Shown one piece after another: positions 25,948 through 34,529 of a DNA stretch of 64,000 nt. The position numbers and the translations under genes are program-made. The stretch's first letter is position 1, and each line of letters starts with the position of its first letter. The notes under the pieces are model-generated. The model ran no database searches, was not told the DNA's origin, and saw only the letters and a program-made list of their open reading frames with translations. The stretch is taken from positions 1 through 64,000 of the forward strand of contig KZ836026.1 in NCBI GenBank assembly GCA_003255745.1, in the 5' to 3' direction. Source of the stretch: Paracoccus saliphilus. Its GTDB lineage: Bacteria > Pseudomonadota > Alphaproteobacteria > Rhodobacterales > Rhodobacteraceae.

Positions 25948-26601
25948 ATGAAGTTCTTTGTCGATACCGCCGATATTGCCGCCATCCGCGAACTGAACGA
26001 CCTGGGCATGGTCGACGGGGTCACCACCAACCCGTCGCTGATCCTGAAGGCCGGCCGCAACATTGCCGAGGTCACGCGCGAGATCTGCGAACTGGTGCCG
26101 GGGCCGGTCTCGGCCGAGGTCGTGGCCGCCGATGCCGAGGGCATGATCCGCGAGGGCAAGCACCTGGCAAAGATCGCGGGCAACATCACCGTCAAGGTTC
26201 CGCTGACCTGGGACGGGCTCAAGGCCTGCCGCGCCCTGTCGGACGAGGGTCACATGGTCAATGTCACGCTGTGCTTCTCGGCCGCGCAGGCGATCCTGGC
26301 CGCCAAGGCGGGCGCGACCTTCATCAGCCCCTTCATCGGCCGGCTGGACGACATTCACCTGGACGGGATGGACCTCATCGCCGACATCCGCGAAATCTAT
26401 GACAACTATGGCTTCGAAACGCAGATCCTGGCCGCCTCGATCCGTACGGTGAACCACATCGTCGACGCCGCCAAGATCGGCGCCGACGTGATCACCGCGC
26501 CGCCTTCGGTCATCAAGTCGATGGCGAACCACGTCTTGACCGACAAGGGCCTGGCGCAGTTTGATGCGGACTGGAAGCAGACCGGCCAGAAGATCGTGTG
26601 A
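25948..26601 (+). CDS. fsa: Transaldolase / fructose-6-phosphate aldolase family
   Basis: A 217-residue class I aldolase of the short transaldolase (FSA-like) family: [27 protein letters not shown] at 25-31, catalytic Schiff-base lysine K83 in [12 protein letters not shown], and the late [19 protein letters not shown]. It acts in the cytoplasm, either in the non-oxidative pentose phosphate route (transaldolase) or as a fructose-6-phosphate aldolase; length alone does not separate these. The start at 25948 has GAGGAG 8-9 nt upstream. Its stop overlaps the GTG of the longer DUF484 reading frame, and the next genes run in the same direction. Confidence 0.9.
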   Translation: MKFFVDTADIAAIRELNDLGMVDGVTTNPSLILKAGRNIAEVTREICELVPGPVSAEVVAADAEGMIREGKHLAKIAGNITVKVPLTWDGLKACRALSDEGHMVNVTLCFSAAQAILAAKAGATFISPFIGRLDDIHLDGMDLIADIREIYDNYGFETQILAASIRTVNHIVDAAKIGADVITAPPSVIKSMANHVLTDKGLAQFDADWKQTGQKIV

Positions 26602-26624
26602 CCGGCAAGGACCAGGGGACGGGC

Positions 26625-27308
26625 ATGAACGACGCGCTTGAACCAGAGATCCGGGAACGGCTTCTGTCCAATCCCGCCGCGATCCTGGCCGATCGCGACC
26701 TGATGCGTGCCCTGGTCGCCGCGCGCGAGGCCGAGGCCGGGGCCAATGTCATCGACATCCGCGGCCGCGCGATGGAGGCGCTGGAAGGCCGGCTGGACCG
26801 GCTGGAGGCGACGCATGAAAGCGTGATCGCCGCCGCCTATGACAACCAGTCGGGCACGGCGATCGTGCATCGCGCGGTGATCGGGCTGCTGGAATCCGCC
26901 GATCTGGCGGATTTCATCGCCGCCCTGCAATCCGACATCGCCCCCCTGCTGCGGATCGAGACCCTGCGCCTGGTGGTCGAGGCCGAGCCTGCGATGGCGG
27001 GCTGGCCTGAAGATGTGGTGATCATCCCGCAAGGCATGATCGAGCGCATCGTCGCGGCCGGTCGGCGTGCGCCGCGGGGCGACGATATCGTCCTGCGCGC
27101 CGCCACGGCCATCACCTGGCCGATGCACGGCCGATCCCTGGCCTCCGAAGCGCTGCTGCCGCTTGATCTGGGCGCCGCGCGGCCCCGCGCCCTGCTGCTG
27201 ATGGGCAGCGCCGACGCCGGCCGCTTCCAGCCCTCGCATGGCACAGACCTTTTGCGGTTCTTCGCGCAGGTCTTCCGGCTGGTCCTGCTGGACCGCTTGG
27301 CACGATGA
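26625..27308 (+). CDS. DUF484 family protein
   Basis: A 227-residue protein of the DUF484 family (GAF-like fold): [22 protein letters not shown], a helical linker [20 protein letters not shown], the GAF-like core with [13 protein letters not shown], and [20 protein letters not shown] followed by [17 protein letters not shown]. The family almost always lies directly upstream of xerC, as here (ATGA overlap), but its role is not established. I choose ATG 26625, which has AGGGGA at good spacing, over a GTG at 26598 that would overlap the aldolase stop. Confidence 0.87.
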   Translation: MNDALEPEIRERLLSNPAAILADRDLMRALVAAREAEAGANVIDIRGRAMEALEGRLDRLEATHESVIAAAYDNQSGTAIVHRAVIGLLESADLADFIAALQSDIAPLLRIETLRLVVEAEPAMAGWPEDVVIIPQGMIERIVAAGRRAPRGDDIVLRAATAITWPMHGRSLASEALLPLDLGAARPRALLLMGSADAGRFQPSHGTDLLRFFAQVFRLVLLDRLAR

Positions 27309-28234
27309 CGCATCGGCCGCTGGCCCTGGCCCCCGCGACCAGCGACGCCCTGGCCCGCTGGCTGGAGACCGAAGGGGCCGTCAAGGATCTGGCCGATCAC
27401 ACGATCACCGCCTATCAGGCCGATCTGATCGCCTTTCTGCACTTCATCGGGGGCCACTGGGGCCAAGCCGCGACGCCCTCGGCGCTGGCCGCGCTGCGGC
27501 AGACGGACATGCGCGCCTTTGCCGCAGCCGAGCGCGCGCGCGGGCTGGGTGCCCGTTCGCTGGCGCGGCGACAGTCGGCGGTGCGGTCCTTTCTGCGCTG
27601 GCTGTCCGACCGCGAGGGGTACGACCTTTCTGCCGCGCTGTCGGCCCGCAGCCCGCGCTATGCCCGGTCCCTGCCCCGCCCGCTGACGCCCGACCAGGCA
27701 CAGGACACGCTGACCGAGGTCGCCCTGCACCAGACGCCGTGGGTGGGCGCCCGCGACGTGGCCGTGTTGACGCTGCTGTGGGGCTGCGGGCTGCGGATTT
27801 CCGAGGCGCTGGCGCTGGACGGACGCCACTGGCCTTTCCCCGAAGGGCTGACCATCCGCGGCAAGGGCGGGCGCGAACGACAGGTGCCGGTGCTGCCCGT
27901 GGCGCGGGCGGCGGTGGCGGAATACCTGCGACTGACGCCTTGGGGACTGGCGCCGGACCAGCCGCTGTTCCGCGGCGTGCGCGGCGGCCGGCTTGGCGCG
28001 GACAGCGCGGCCGGGGCAATGCGCAAGGCGCGCGCTGCCCTGGGCCTGCCCGCGACCGCCACGCCCCATGCCCTGCGACACAGCTTTGCCACCCATCTTC
28101 TGGCGGCCGGTGGCGATTTGCGCACCATTCAGGAGCTGCTGGGCCATGCCAGCCTGTCCACCACGCAGGTCTATACCGGGGTGGATGACGCCCGGCTGAT
28201 GGCCGTCTATCGTGCGGCGCATCCCCGCGGGTGA
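27305..28234 (+). CDS. xerC: Tyrosine recombinase XerC
   Basis: A 309-residue site-specific recombinase that with XerD resolves chromosome dimers at dif. The N-terminal SAM-like DNA-binding domain ([19 protein letters not shown]) is followed by the catalytic domain with all expected residues: Arg164 in [13 protein letters not shown], Lys187 in RGKGGRER, His255/Arg258 in [13 protein letters not shown], His281 in [11 protein letters not shown], and nucleophile Tyr290 in TTQVYTGV. The gene overlaps DUF484 by ATGA. The chromosomal context identifies it as housekeeping XerC, not a phage integrase. Confidence 0.92.
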   Translation: MTHRPLALAPATSDALARWLETEGAVKDLADHTITAYQADLIAFLHFIGGHWGQAATPSALAALRQTDMRAFAAAERARGLGARSLARRQSAVRSFLRWLSDREGYDLSAALSARSPRYARSLPRPLTPDQAQDTLTEVALHQTPWVGARDVAVLTLLWGCGLRISEALALDGRHWPFPEGLTIRGKGGRERQVPVLPVARAAVAEYLRLTPWGLAPDQPLFRGVRGGRLGADSAAGAMRKARAALGLPATATPHALRHSFATHLLAAGGDLRTIQELLGHASLSTTQVYTGVDDARLMAVYRAAHPRG

Positions 28235-28287
28235 ACCGGCACAACCCGGCCCGCGTTTGGCCGGGACATCAGGAAAAGAGGCTTTTC

Positions 28288-28863
28288 ATGACCGAACACG
28301 CGATCTTCCACCGGCCCTTGGGGGCCAATCCTCCCGCCGGCTATGATCAGGCGGTCTTTGGCATGGGCTGCTATTGGGGGGTCGAGCGCCTGTTCTGGCA
28401 GGAACACGGCGTCTGGCTGACCGAGGTGGGCTTTGCCGGCGGCGAGGTCCAGAGCCCGACCTATGACCAGGTCAAGCGCGGCGATACCGGCCATGCCGAG
28501 GTGGTCCGGGTGATCTATGACAGCTCGCTGATCAGCTATGACCACCTGCTGAAGCTGTTCTGGGAAAACCACGATCCCACCCAGGAAGATGGCCAGGGCA
28601 ACGACATCGGCAGCCAGTACCGCAGCCTGATCATGACCTTCACCGACAGCCAGCGCAGCGCGGCCGAAGCCTCCAAGATCGACTATGACAACCGCCTGGC
28701 CGTGCAGGGCTTTCCCAAGGTTACGACCCAGATCGTCGACGCCGCGCAGTTCTGGCCCGCGCACGAGGCGCATCAGCAATATCTGGAAAAGAACCCTGAC
28801 GGTTATTGCGGCCTCAAGGGCACCGGGGTAGAGGCCAGCATTCCCAATCCGGATCCGATCTGA
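28288..28863 (+). CDS. msrA: Peptide-methionine (S)-S-oxide reductase
   Basis: A 191-residue enzyme that reduces methionine S-sulfoxide in proteins, cytoplasmic here (no signal). The active-site motif is GMGCYWGVERLFW with nucleophile Cys28 (the common form is GCFWG; Tyr replaces Phe). Further MsrA blocks: EVGFAGGEVQSPTYDQVKRG, TGHAEVVRVIYD, and NDIGSQYRSLIM. The C-terminus has a single further Cys in NPDGYCGLKG as a likely resolving residue. ATG 28288 is preferred, with AGGA upstream, over an earlier GTG overlapping xerC. The stop overlaps prmA (TGATG). Confidence 0.92.
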   Translation: MTEHAIFHRPLGANPPAGYDQAVFGMGCYWGVERLFWQEHGVWLTEVGFAGGEVQSPTYDQVKRGDTGHAEVVRVIYDSSLISYDHLLKLFWENHDPTQEDGQGNDIGSQYRSLIMTFTDSQRSAAEASKIDYDNRLAVQGFPKVTTQIVDAAQFWPAHEAHQQYLEKNPDGYCGLKGTGVEASIPNPDPI

Positions 28864-29732
28864 TGACGACCTTTACCGCCCTGACCCATCTGCAAGGCCG
28901 CGAGGCCGCCGAAGCGCTGGCCGAAGCCTGCGAGGAACTGGAGCCGGAACCCGTCGGCACCGGCATCTTCGAGATCGAGGACGGGTCCGAGCGGTGGGAG
29001 GTGGGCGCCTATTTCACCGAAAGCCCGGACGAAATCGCGCTGGCCCTGCTGGCCGCGGCCCATGACGCGCAACCCTTTGTCGTCTCGGAATTGCCCGAGG
29101 TGGATTGGGTGGCCCATGTGCGTCGCGAACTGACGCCGGTGCGGGCGGGCCGCTTCTATGTCCACGGCAGTCATGATGCCGACACCGTCCCAGAAGGCGT
29201 CGAGGCGCTGTGCATCGAGGCCGCCATGGCCTTTGGCACCGGCCACCACAACACCACCAAAGGCTGTCTGGAGGCGCTGGACCGACTGGCGCAGGACGGA
29301 TTCACCGCCACCCGCATCGCCGATATCGGCTGCGGCACCGCCGTTCTGGCGATGGGCGCGGCGCGGCTTTGGCACGTGACCGTGCTGGCCAGCGACATCG
29401 ACCCGATCGCGGTGGACACGGCCGCCGCCAATGTCATCGCCAATGGCTTGGATGGGCGCGTCGTCTGCATCGAGGCGGCTGGCTTTGAGCATCCCACGCT
29501 GGAACAGGCGGCGCCTTATGATTTGGTGCTGGCCAACATCCTCAAGCAGCCGCTGATCGACCTTTCGTCAGACATGGCACGCCACGTCGCACCTTCGGGC
29601 AAGATCATCATGTCGGGCATCCTGACTACTCAGGCCGAGGAGGTCGTGGCCGCCTATGAGGCGGCCGGGTTCGCGCTGGATCGGCGCGATGATCAAGGCG
29701 ACTGGACGACGCTGGTCATGACCCGCGCCTGA
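28863..29732 (+). CDS. prmA: Ribosomal protein L11 methyltransferase
   Basis: A 289-residue S-adenosylmethionine-dependent enzyme that trimethylates ribosomal protein L11. The N-terminal substrate domain (about 1-95) is followed by the Rossmann methyltransferase: AMAFGTGHHNTTKGCLEAL, SAM motif I IADIGCGTAVLAMGAARL, acidic ribose-binding VLASDIDPIAVDTAAANV, and motif IV YDLVLANILKQPLIDL (normally NILxxPL in PrmA). The start overlaps the msrA stop by one base, indicating coupling. Confidence 0.92.
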   Translation: MTTFTALTHLQGREAAEALAEACEELEPEPVGTGIFEIEDGSERWEVGAYFTESPDEIALALLAAAHDAQPFVVSELPEVDWVAHVRRELTPVRAGRFYVHGSHDADTVPEGVEALCIEAAMAFGTGHHNTTKGCLEALDRLAQDGFTATRIADIGCGTAVLAMGAARLWHVTVLASDIDPIAVDTAAANVIANGLDGRVVCIEAAGFEHPTLEQAAPYDLVLANILKQPLIDLSSDMARHVAPSGKIIMSGILTTQAEEVVAAYEAAGFALDRRDDQGDWTTLVMTRA

Positions 29733-29764
29733 GGAAACAGCCGGATCAACCCGCGGGACAAAAG

Positions 29765-29798
29765 AAAACCCTCGCTAGCGTGACGCTGTCGGGGGTTC
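29765..29798 (+). terminator. Possible terminator after prmA
   Basis: An imperfect stem of AAAACCCTCG (29765-29774) with CGGGGGTT (29790-29797), containing an inner AGCG/CGCT hairpin, lies 32 bp after prmA and before the convergent DUF1127 gene. The flanking A-run and short T-rich end would let it serve both directions. The pairing is not perfect, so confidence is modest. Confidence 0.4.
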
Positions 29799-29821
29799 GT
29801 TCGACGTTAGCGAATGCAGTC

Positions 29822-30016
29822 TCAGTTGCGGGCCGCCTGATCAATGTCGCCGCGGCACAGGCCGATATCGTCCAGTTCGCGGTCCGACAGGCGGCTCAGT
29901 TCCCGGCGCGTCACGCGGGCATCCCAGAAGGACGCGATGGCCGAGAACAGCCGCACCAGCAGAGTACCCAGTCCCGGAGCAGCCGAAATGCGGTTCGTAT
30001 CCATCATCGCCATCAT
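29822..30016 (-). CDS. DUF1127 domain-containing small protein
   Basis: A 64-residue basic protein. The C-terminal 45 residues match DUF1127 (YjiS-like): SFWDARVTRRELSRLSDREL and DDIGLCRGDIDQAARN. In alphaproteobacteria such proteins are implicated in RNA-level regulation, phosphate/carbon metabolism and motility, with Arg residues important for RNA interaction in some cases; the exact role here is unknown. I choose the ATG at 30016 (AGGTGAC upstream); longer frames lack a ribosome site. The preceding 130 bp toward rsmE hold no other gene. Confidence 0.82.
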   Translation of the reverse strand: MMAMMDTNRISAAPGLGTLLVRLFSAIASFWDARVTRRELSRLSDRELDDIGLCRGDIDQAARN

Positions 30017-30213
30017 GTCACCTGTTTTCAGATTGCCCCGTCCGGGGGCATTTTGCGGATGATCTGGAGATAGCTCCGGCACAGTTCAAAGAGTAGCTGC
30101 GAAAGCAGCAATGCCGCTATGCAGCAATCGCAGGGAAACCAAGCGATTTCGTCCTAAAACCGTCGCAAATACCCAGCACGATGCCGCATTGCAGCATCAG
30201 GCGTTTGCCTGCC

Positions 30214-30933
30214 CTAGCGCCAATCGCCCAAGGCAGCCTGCCACAGCGCCAAAGCCGCCACCGCCGCCGTGTCCGCCCGCAGGATTCGCGGCCCCAGGCT
30301 GACCGGGGTGACAAAGAACAGGCGCCCCAGATGCGCCCGCTCGGCGGCCGAAAATCCGCCTTCGGGGCCAATCAGGATGGCCCAGGGACCGGGGGGCAGT
30401 TCCGCCAAGGTCGCGGCGGGGCCGACGCGCGCCTCGTCCGCCCAGAGGATGCGGCGCGCATCGTCCCACGCGTCCAGCAGCCGCGACAGCGGCGCCAGAT
30501 CCGCGACTTCGGGAACGAAGGTGCCGCCGCATTGCTCGGCTGCCTCGACGGCATGGGCCTGGAGCCGGTCCTGGCGGATGCGCTCGGAATTCGTGTGGTC
30601 AGTCTGCACCGGCAGGATCCGGGCGGCACCCATCTCGGCTGCCTTTTCGACGATGAAGTCGGTGCGTGCCTTCTTGATCGGCGCGAACAGCAGCCACAGG
30701 TCGGGCGGGTTCCGCTGCGGGCCGGTCTGGGTATCGGGCATCAGGCTGCCGCCGCGCTTGCCCGCCTCCAGCAGGCTGGCCGACCAGGCGCCGTCGCGGC
30801 CGTTGAAGACCGTCACGGTGTCGCCCGCGCGCAGCCGCATGACCCCCGATAGGTAATGCGCCTGAGCCGGGTCCAAGGGGACGGGTTGTCCCGCGACCAA
30901 GGGGTGATCTATGAACAGTCTGATCCTAGCCAT
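30214..30933 (-). CDS. rsmE: 16S rRNA (uracil1498-N3)-methyltransferase
   Basis: A 239-residue SPOUT-class methyltransferase acting on 16S rRNA U1498 in assembled small subunits. The N-terminal PUA-like domain (ARIRLFIDHPLVAGQPVPL, VTVFNGRDGAW) is followed by the knotted SAM-binding domain: IKKARTDFIVEKAAEMG, LIGPEGGFSAAERAHL, and the C-terminal SLGPRILRADTAAVAALALW. The ATG at 30933 gives the family start. It is divergent from ubiA with only 15 bp between start codons, an unusually tight arrangement. Confidence 0.92.
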   Translation of the reverse strand: MARIRLFIDHPLVAGQPVPLDPAQAHYLSGVMRLRAGDTVTVFNGRDGAWSASLLEAGKRGGSLMPDTQTGPQRNPPDLWLLFAPIKKARTDFIVEKAAEMGAARILPVQTDHTNSERIRQDRLQAHAVEAAEQCGGTFVPEVADLAPLSRLLDAWDDARRILWADEARVGPAATLAELPPGPWAILIGPEGGFSAAERAHLGRLFFVTPVSLGPRILRADTAAVAALALWQAALGDWR

Positions 30934-30948
30934 GATGGGCCCGACGCT

Positions 30949-31887
30949 ATGCAAAGCCAGACCGAAAGGCCAGACGCCGTCTTCGACGCCCCCAAGGGGA
31001 ACTGGGTGGACCGCCTGGCACCCCAGGCCAGTCGGCCGCTGCTGCGGCTGAGCCGCGCCGACCGGCCCATCGGGACCTGGCTGCTGCTGCTGCCCTGCTG
31101 GTGGGGGATCGGGCTGGCGATGATGGCGGACGGCCCACGCTGGTTCGACCTGTGGATTGCGTTGGCCTGCACCATCGGCGCCTTTGTGATGCGCGGGGCC
31201 GGCTGCACCTGGAACGACATCACCGACCGCAACATCGACGCGCAGGTGGCCCGCACGCGGTCGCGGCCCCTGCCCTCGGGTCAGATCAGCCTGCGGGGCG
31301 CCTATGCCTGGCTGATCGTGCAGGGGCTAGTGGGCCTGGTGATCCTGCTGACGCTTGGCCCGGCGGCGATCTGGATGGGGGTGGCGTCGCTGGTGCTGGT
31401 GGGGATCTATCCCTTTGCCAAGCGGTTCACCTGGTGGCCGCAGGTCTTTTTGGGCTTGGCCTTCAACTGGGGCGTCATGCTGGCCTATGCCGCGCATATG
31501 GGGCGCGTGGACGCGGCGCCGGTGGTGGCTTGGTTGGGCGCCATCGCTTGGACAATCTTTTACGACACGATCTATGCCCATCAGGATGTCGAGGATGACG
31601 CCCTGATCGGGGTGAAATCCACGGCGCGCCTCTTCGGGGACCGCAGCCCGCGCATCCTGGCGGGCTTTGCCCTGCTGTCGGTGGCGGTCTTGGCCGTGGC
31701 CATTGCGCTGACAGGGGGCAGCCTGCTGATCGCGTTGGCGGGGCTGCTGGGCTTCGGCCTGCACCTGCTGTGGCAGCTGCGGAACTTTCGCCCCCACGAT
31801 GGCAGCACCTGCCTGCGCCTCTTCTGGTCCAACCGCGACGCAGGGCTGGTCCTTGCGCTGTTTCTTGCCGCTGCAGGACTGCTGTGA
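30949..31887 (+). CDS. ubiA: 4-hydroxybenzoate polyprenyltransferase
   Basis: A 312-residue polytopic membrane prenyltransferase that attaches the polyprenyl chain to 4-hydroxybenzoate in ubiquinone synthesis. The two Asp-rich motifs are present: GCTWNDITDRNIDAQVARTR (with RSRPLPSG) and TIFYDTIYAHQDVEDDALIG. About eight to nine membrane helices fit the UbiA fold. The start lies 15 bp from the divergent rsmE start, so its promoter must reach into rsmE. Confidence 0.92.
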   Translation: MQSQTERPDAVFDAPKGNWVDRLAPQASRPLLRLSRADRPIGTWLLLLPCWWGIGLAMMADGPRWFDLWIALACTIGAFVMRGAGCTWNDITDRNIDAQVARTRSRPLPSGQISLRGAYAWLIVQGLVGLVILLTLGPAAIWMGVASLVLVGIYPFAKRFTWWPQVFLGLAFNWGVMLAYAAHMGRVDAAPVVAWLGAIAWTIFYDTIYAHQDVEDDALIGVKSTARLFGDRSPRILAGFALLSVAVLAVAIALTGGSLLIALAGLLGFGLHLLWQLRNFRPHDGSTCLRLFWSNRDAGLVLALFLAAAGLL

Positions 31888-31950
31888 TTGCAGGATGCCG
31901 GACGGGGCACTAGACGTTGCGCAATTGCAACAGTCCCGGATCTTTCTCTC

Positions 31951-34179
31951 ATGGCAAGAACGCGCCGCCGATTCTCGACCTCCCTGGTGACGGTGCTGGT
32001 TCTGGCAGGCGCAGGCGGGCTCTGCTGGGCCGGAGCCGAGACGGCCGCGACCTATGTCGAGGAGCGCACGGCCGAAGAGGTGGAGCGCGCCCTGGACAGT
32101 GCAGGCCATGACTGGGCCGGGGTGCAGACGGACGGGCTGCGGGTCCGATTGACAGGGACCGCCCCTTCCGAGGTGGCGCGGTTCCGGGCCCTGACGCAGG
32201 CCGCCACCGCCGTCGATGCCAGCCGCATCGTGGACGAGACGACGGTGGCCGCCGTGGACGCGCTGACACCGCCCGAATTCAAGATCGAATTGCTGCGCAA
32301 CGACCAAGGCATCTCGCTGATCGGTCTGGTGCCAAGCGCCACCGACCGCGCGGCGATCCTGCGCGAGCTGCGCGGGGAACGGGCAAGCGTGCAGGTGACC
32401 GACCTGCTGGAAAGCACGGATTACCCCCTGCCGCCGCTGTGGGACGAGGCGATGCGCTTTGGCCTTCAGGCGCTGCGTATGGCAGGACCGGCCAAGATCT
32501 CGATCGCGCCGGGACAGGTGACAGTTGTGGCGCTTGCCGACAGCGCCCAGGGCAAGGCCCGGCTGGAGGCCGCGCTGGAAGGCGCACGACCCCCGGGGGT
32601 CAAGCTGAAGGCCCAGGTTTCGGCGCCCCGACCGGTGGTTTCCCCATACACGCTGCGCTTCGCGATGAACGGTTCTGGCGCGCGCCTTGATGCCTGCGTG
32701 GCCGAGGACGAACCGACCGCCGCCCGGATCACCGAGGCGGCACGAACCGCAGGACTGATCGGGCAGACGGACTGCCCCCTGGGGCTGGGGGCGCCTTCGC
32801 CTGCATGGGGGGACGCGGCGGTGGCGGCCATCGGCGCGCTGGCGCAGCTGGGCCAGGGGACGGTCACCCTGTCGGATGCCCGGATCGGCCTGGTGGCCGG
32901 TGCGGGCGTGGCCCGGCCGCAGTTCGACCGGGTGGTGGCGCAGCTGCGGCAGGCCCTTCCTGCGGCTTTCGCGCTGGAAGCGCGCCTGGAAACCGCAAAG
33001 ACAGACAAGCCCACGCCGATCGAATTCAACGCCAGCCTGTCCGACGGGGGCATGCTGTCGATGCGGGGCCGGATCGCCGATGCCCAGATGCGTCAGGCGG
33101 TGGACAGCTTTGCCCGTTCGCGCTTTCGGGTGGCGCAAAGCGGGTTGCGCAGCGATCCGCAGGTGCCCGAAGGCTGGACCGTGCGCGTGATCGCCGCGCT
33201 GGAAGCCGTGGGCACCCTGCATTTGGGACAGGTCGCGGTGACGCCCGGACTGATCACGCTTGCTGGCGTGTCAGGCGATCCCCATGCCACCGACCATGCG
33301 GTGACGCTGCTGACCGACCGGCTTGGCCCCGGTGCGCGCTATGACCTGGCGATCAGCTATGACCGCCGCCTTGACTCCGTGCTTGGGCTGCCGGATGGCG
33401 AGGAATGCGTAACGCGGCTGAACCGGATCATGTCGGAAAGCGAGATCGGGTTTGAGCCGAGCCGCTCCTCCATCGCCGGGGACCCTGCCCCGACCTTGGG
33501 GCAGCTGGCCGCGGTCATGGCGGATTGCGCCGAATTCCAGATCGAGGCGGGCGGGCACACTGATTCGCAGGGATCGGAAGGGTTCAACGCCGAACTGTCG
33601 CGCGGCCGGGCGCAGGCGATTGTCGCCGCGATGCGGGATGCGGGCATCGACACGACAAACATGGCTTCGCGCGGGTATGGCGAAAGCCAACCCTTGGACA
33701 GCAACGAAACCGAGGAAGGCCGCGAGGCCAACCGGCGCATCGAGTTCCGCCTGCTGTCCCCGCAGCCCGTCCAGCCCGACATCCCGCCGCAGCCCGCCCG
33801 GATCTCCGGCGTGACCGGCGAACAAGTCGCGCCCGCCGCGGTTCCCCCTGCCGAGCAGATGGCCGGCCCTGACATGACGGTGCTTGCCGCGGGCCGGGAA
33901 CAAGGGCCGCAGATGCCCCCGATGCAGGGGCCCCAGCTGCCTCAGGCCGTCCCCCCGCCGCCGCAGATGCAGGGACCGCAGCTGCCGCAAAGCAACGATT
34001 CCTCGGGCATGGTGCCGCTGACGGTGGGCGTCAGCGAAGAGTTCCAGTCTCTGGACGAGCGGGAGGAAAACCTTAGGGTGCCGGTGCAGACAGCCGACGA
34101 CAGCACCCCGCGACCGGGCGTCCGCCCCGAAGGCGTCGCTGATCGGGCCGCGGCGCAGGACGAGGCGACCGACCAATGA
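31951..34179 (+). CDS. Membrane-anchored OmpA-domain protein with BON-like repeats
   Basis: A 742-residue protein: one N-terminal membrane helix (LVTVLVLAGAGGLCWAGAE), then several BON-like segments of roughly 70-150 residues, a peptidoglycan-binding OmpA domain at about 485-605 (GGHTDSQGSEGFNAELSRGR, MASRGYGESQPLDSN, EEGREANRRIEFRLL), and a long Pro/Gln-rich tail in which MQGPQLPQ occurs twice. The OmpA domain should grip the cell wall while the helix stays in the inner membrane, giving an inner-membrane-to-wall tether. It is conserved in Rhodobacteraceae without a firm name. The stop overlaps the next gene (ATGA). Confidence 0.82.
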   Translation: MARTRRRFSTSLVTVLVLAGAGGLCWAGAETAATYVEERTAEEVERALDSAGHDWAGVQTDGLRVRLTGTAPSEVARFRALTQAATAVDASRIVDETTVAAVDALTPPEFKIELLRNDQGISLIGLVPSATDRAAILRELRGERASVQVTDLLESTDYPLPPLWDEAMRFGLQALRMAGPAKISIAPGQVTVVALADSAQGKARLEAALEGARPPGVKLKAQVSAPRPVVSPYTLRFAMNGSGARLDACVAEDEPTAARITEAARTAGLIGQTDCPLGLGAPSPAWGDAAVAAIGALAQLGQGTVTLSDARIGLVAGAGVARPQFDRVVAQLRQALPAAFALEARLETAKTDKPTPIEFNASLSDGGMLSMRGRIADAQMRQAVDSFARSRFRVAQSGLRSDPQVPEGWTVRVIAALEAVGTLHLGQVAVTPGLITLAGVSGDPHATDHAVTLLTDRLGPGARYDLAISYDRRLDSVLGLPDGEECVTRLNRIMSESEIGFEPSRSSIAGDPAPTLGQLAAVMADCAEFQIEAGGHTDSQGSEGFNAELSRGRAQAIVAAMRDAGIDTTNMASRGYGESQPLDSNETEEGREANRRIEFRLLSPQPVQPDIPPQPARISGVTGEQVAPAAVPPAEQMAGPDMTVLAAGREQGPQMPPMQGPQLPQAVPPPPQMQGPQLPQSNDSSGMVPLTVGVSEEFQSLDEREENLRVPVQTADDSTPRPGVRPEGVADRAAAQDEATDQ

Positions 34180-34484
34180 CCCGATCCGAATTCATTGTCG
34201 TCACGGCGCTGATCCTGTTCGGGGCGTTCCTGCTGGGCTGGATCGCAAGCTGGCTGGTCCACCGCATCGGCCGCGCCGGGGCGGGCGAACTGGACCATCT
34301 GGCGCGGCAACTGCACGCGGCCAAGGAAGAACGTGATGCCGCACTGGCGCTGTTGCAGCAGCGCCAGGATAAGATGGTGGCGGTCGAGGCTGATCACCGC
34401 GCCGCGATAGAGGCTCTGAGAGACAGTCGTGGCGAGGTCGAGGAGTTGCGGGACTATATCGAACAGCGGCTGACCCGCCGCTGA
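34176..34484 (+). CDS. Small membrane-anchored coiled-coil protein
   Basis: A 102-residue protein with one N-terminal membrane helix (FIVVTALILFGAFLLGWIASWLV is too long to give in full; residues about 6-28) and a C-terminal predicted coiled coil (ELDHLARQLHAAKEERDAAL; ALRDSRGEVEELRDYIEQRL). It starts inside the stop codon of the OmpA-domain gene, so the two are translationally coupled and probably function together at the inner membrane. I do not recognise a named family. Confidence 0.75.
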   Translation: MTRSEFIVVTALILFGAFLLGWIASWLVHRIGRAGAGELDHLARQLHAAKEERDAALALLQQRQDKMVAVEADHRAAIEALRDSRGEVEELRDYIEQRLTRR

Positions 34485-34502
34485 TCCCGCGCTTGGACGA
34501 CA

Positions 34503-34521
34503 GGGGCGGCAGAACCGCCCC
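34503..34521. terminator. Hairpin between convergent genes
   Basis: GGGGCGG (34503-34509) and CCGCCCC (34515-34521) form a perfect 7-bp stem with the loop CAGAA, 18 bp after the coiled-coil gene and just before the stop of the convergent aminotransferase gene. No U-run follows in either direction, so it may act only weakly or with Rho. Confidence 0.45.
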
Positions 34522-34529
34522 GGCCTGCC

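Noticed and set aside
25829..26222. Upstream extension of PriA on the minus strand
   Set aside because: The extension would cover the divergent aldolase gene, whose sequence is clearly coding; family length starts PriA at 25820.
27305..28234. Tyrosine recombinase as evidence of a prophage or integrative element
   Set aside because: It is coupled to DUF484 in the standard chromosomal xerC locus, with msrA and prmA downstream and no phage genes or attachment repeats.
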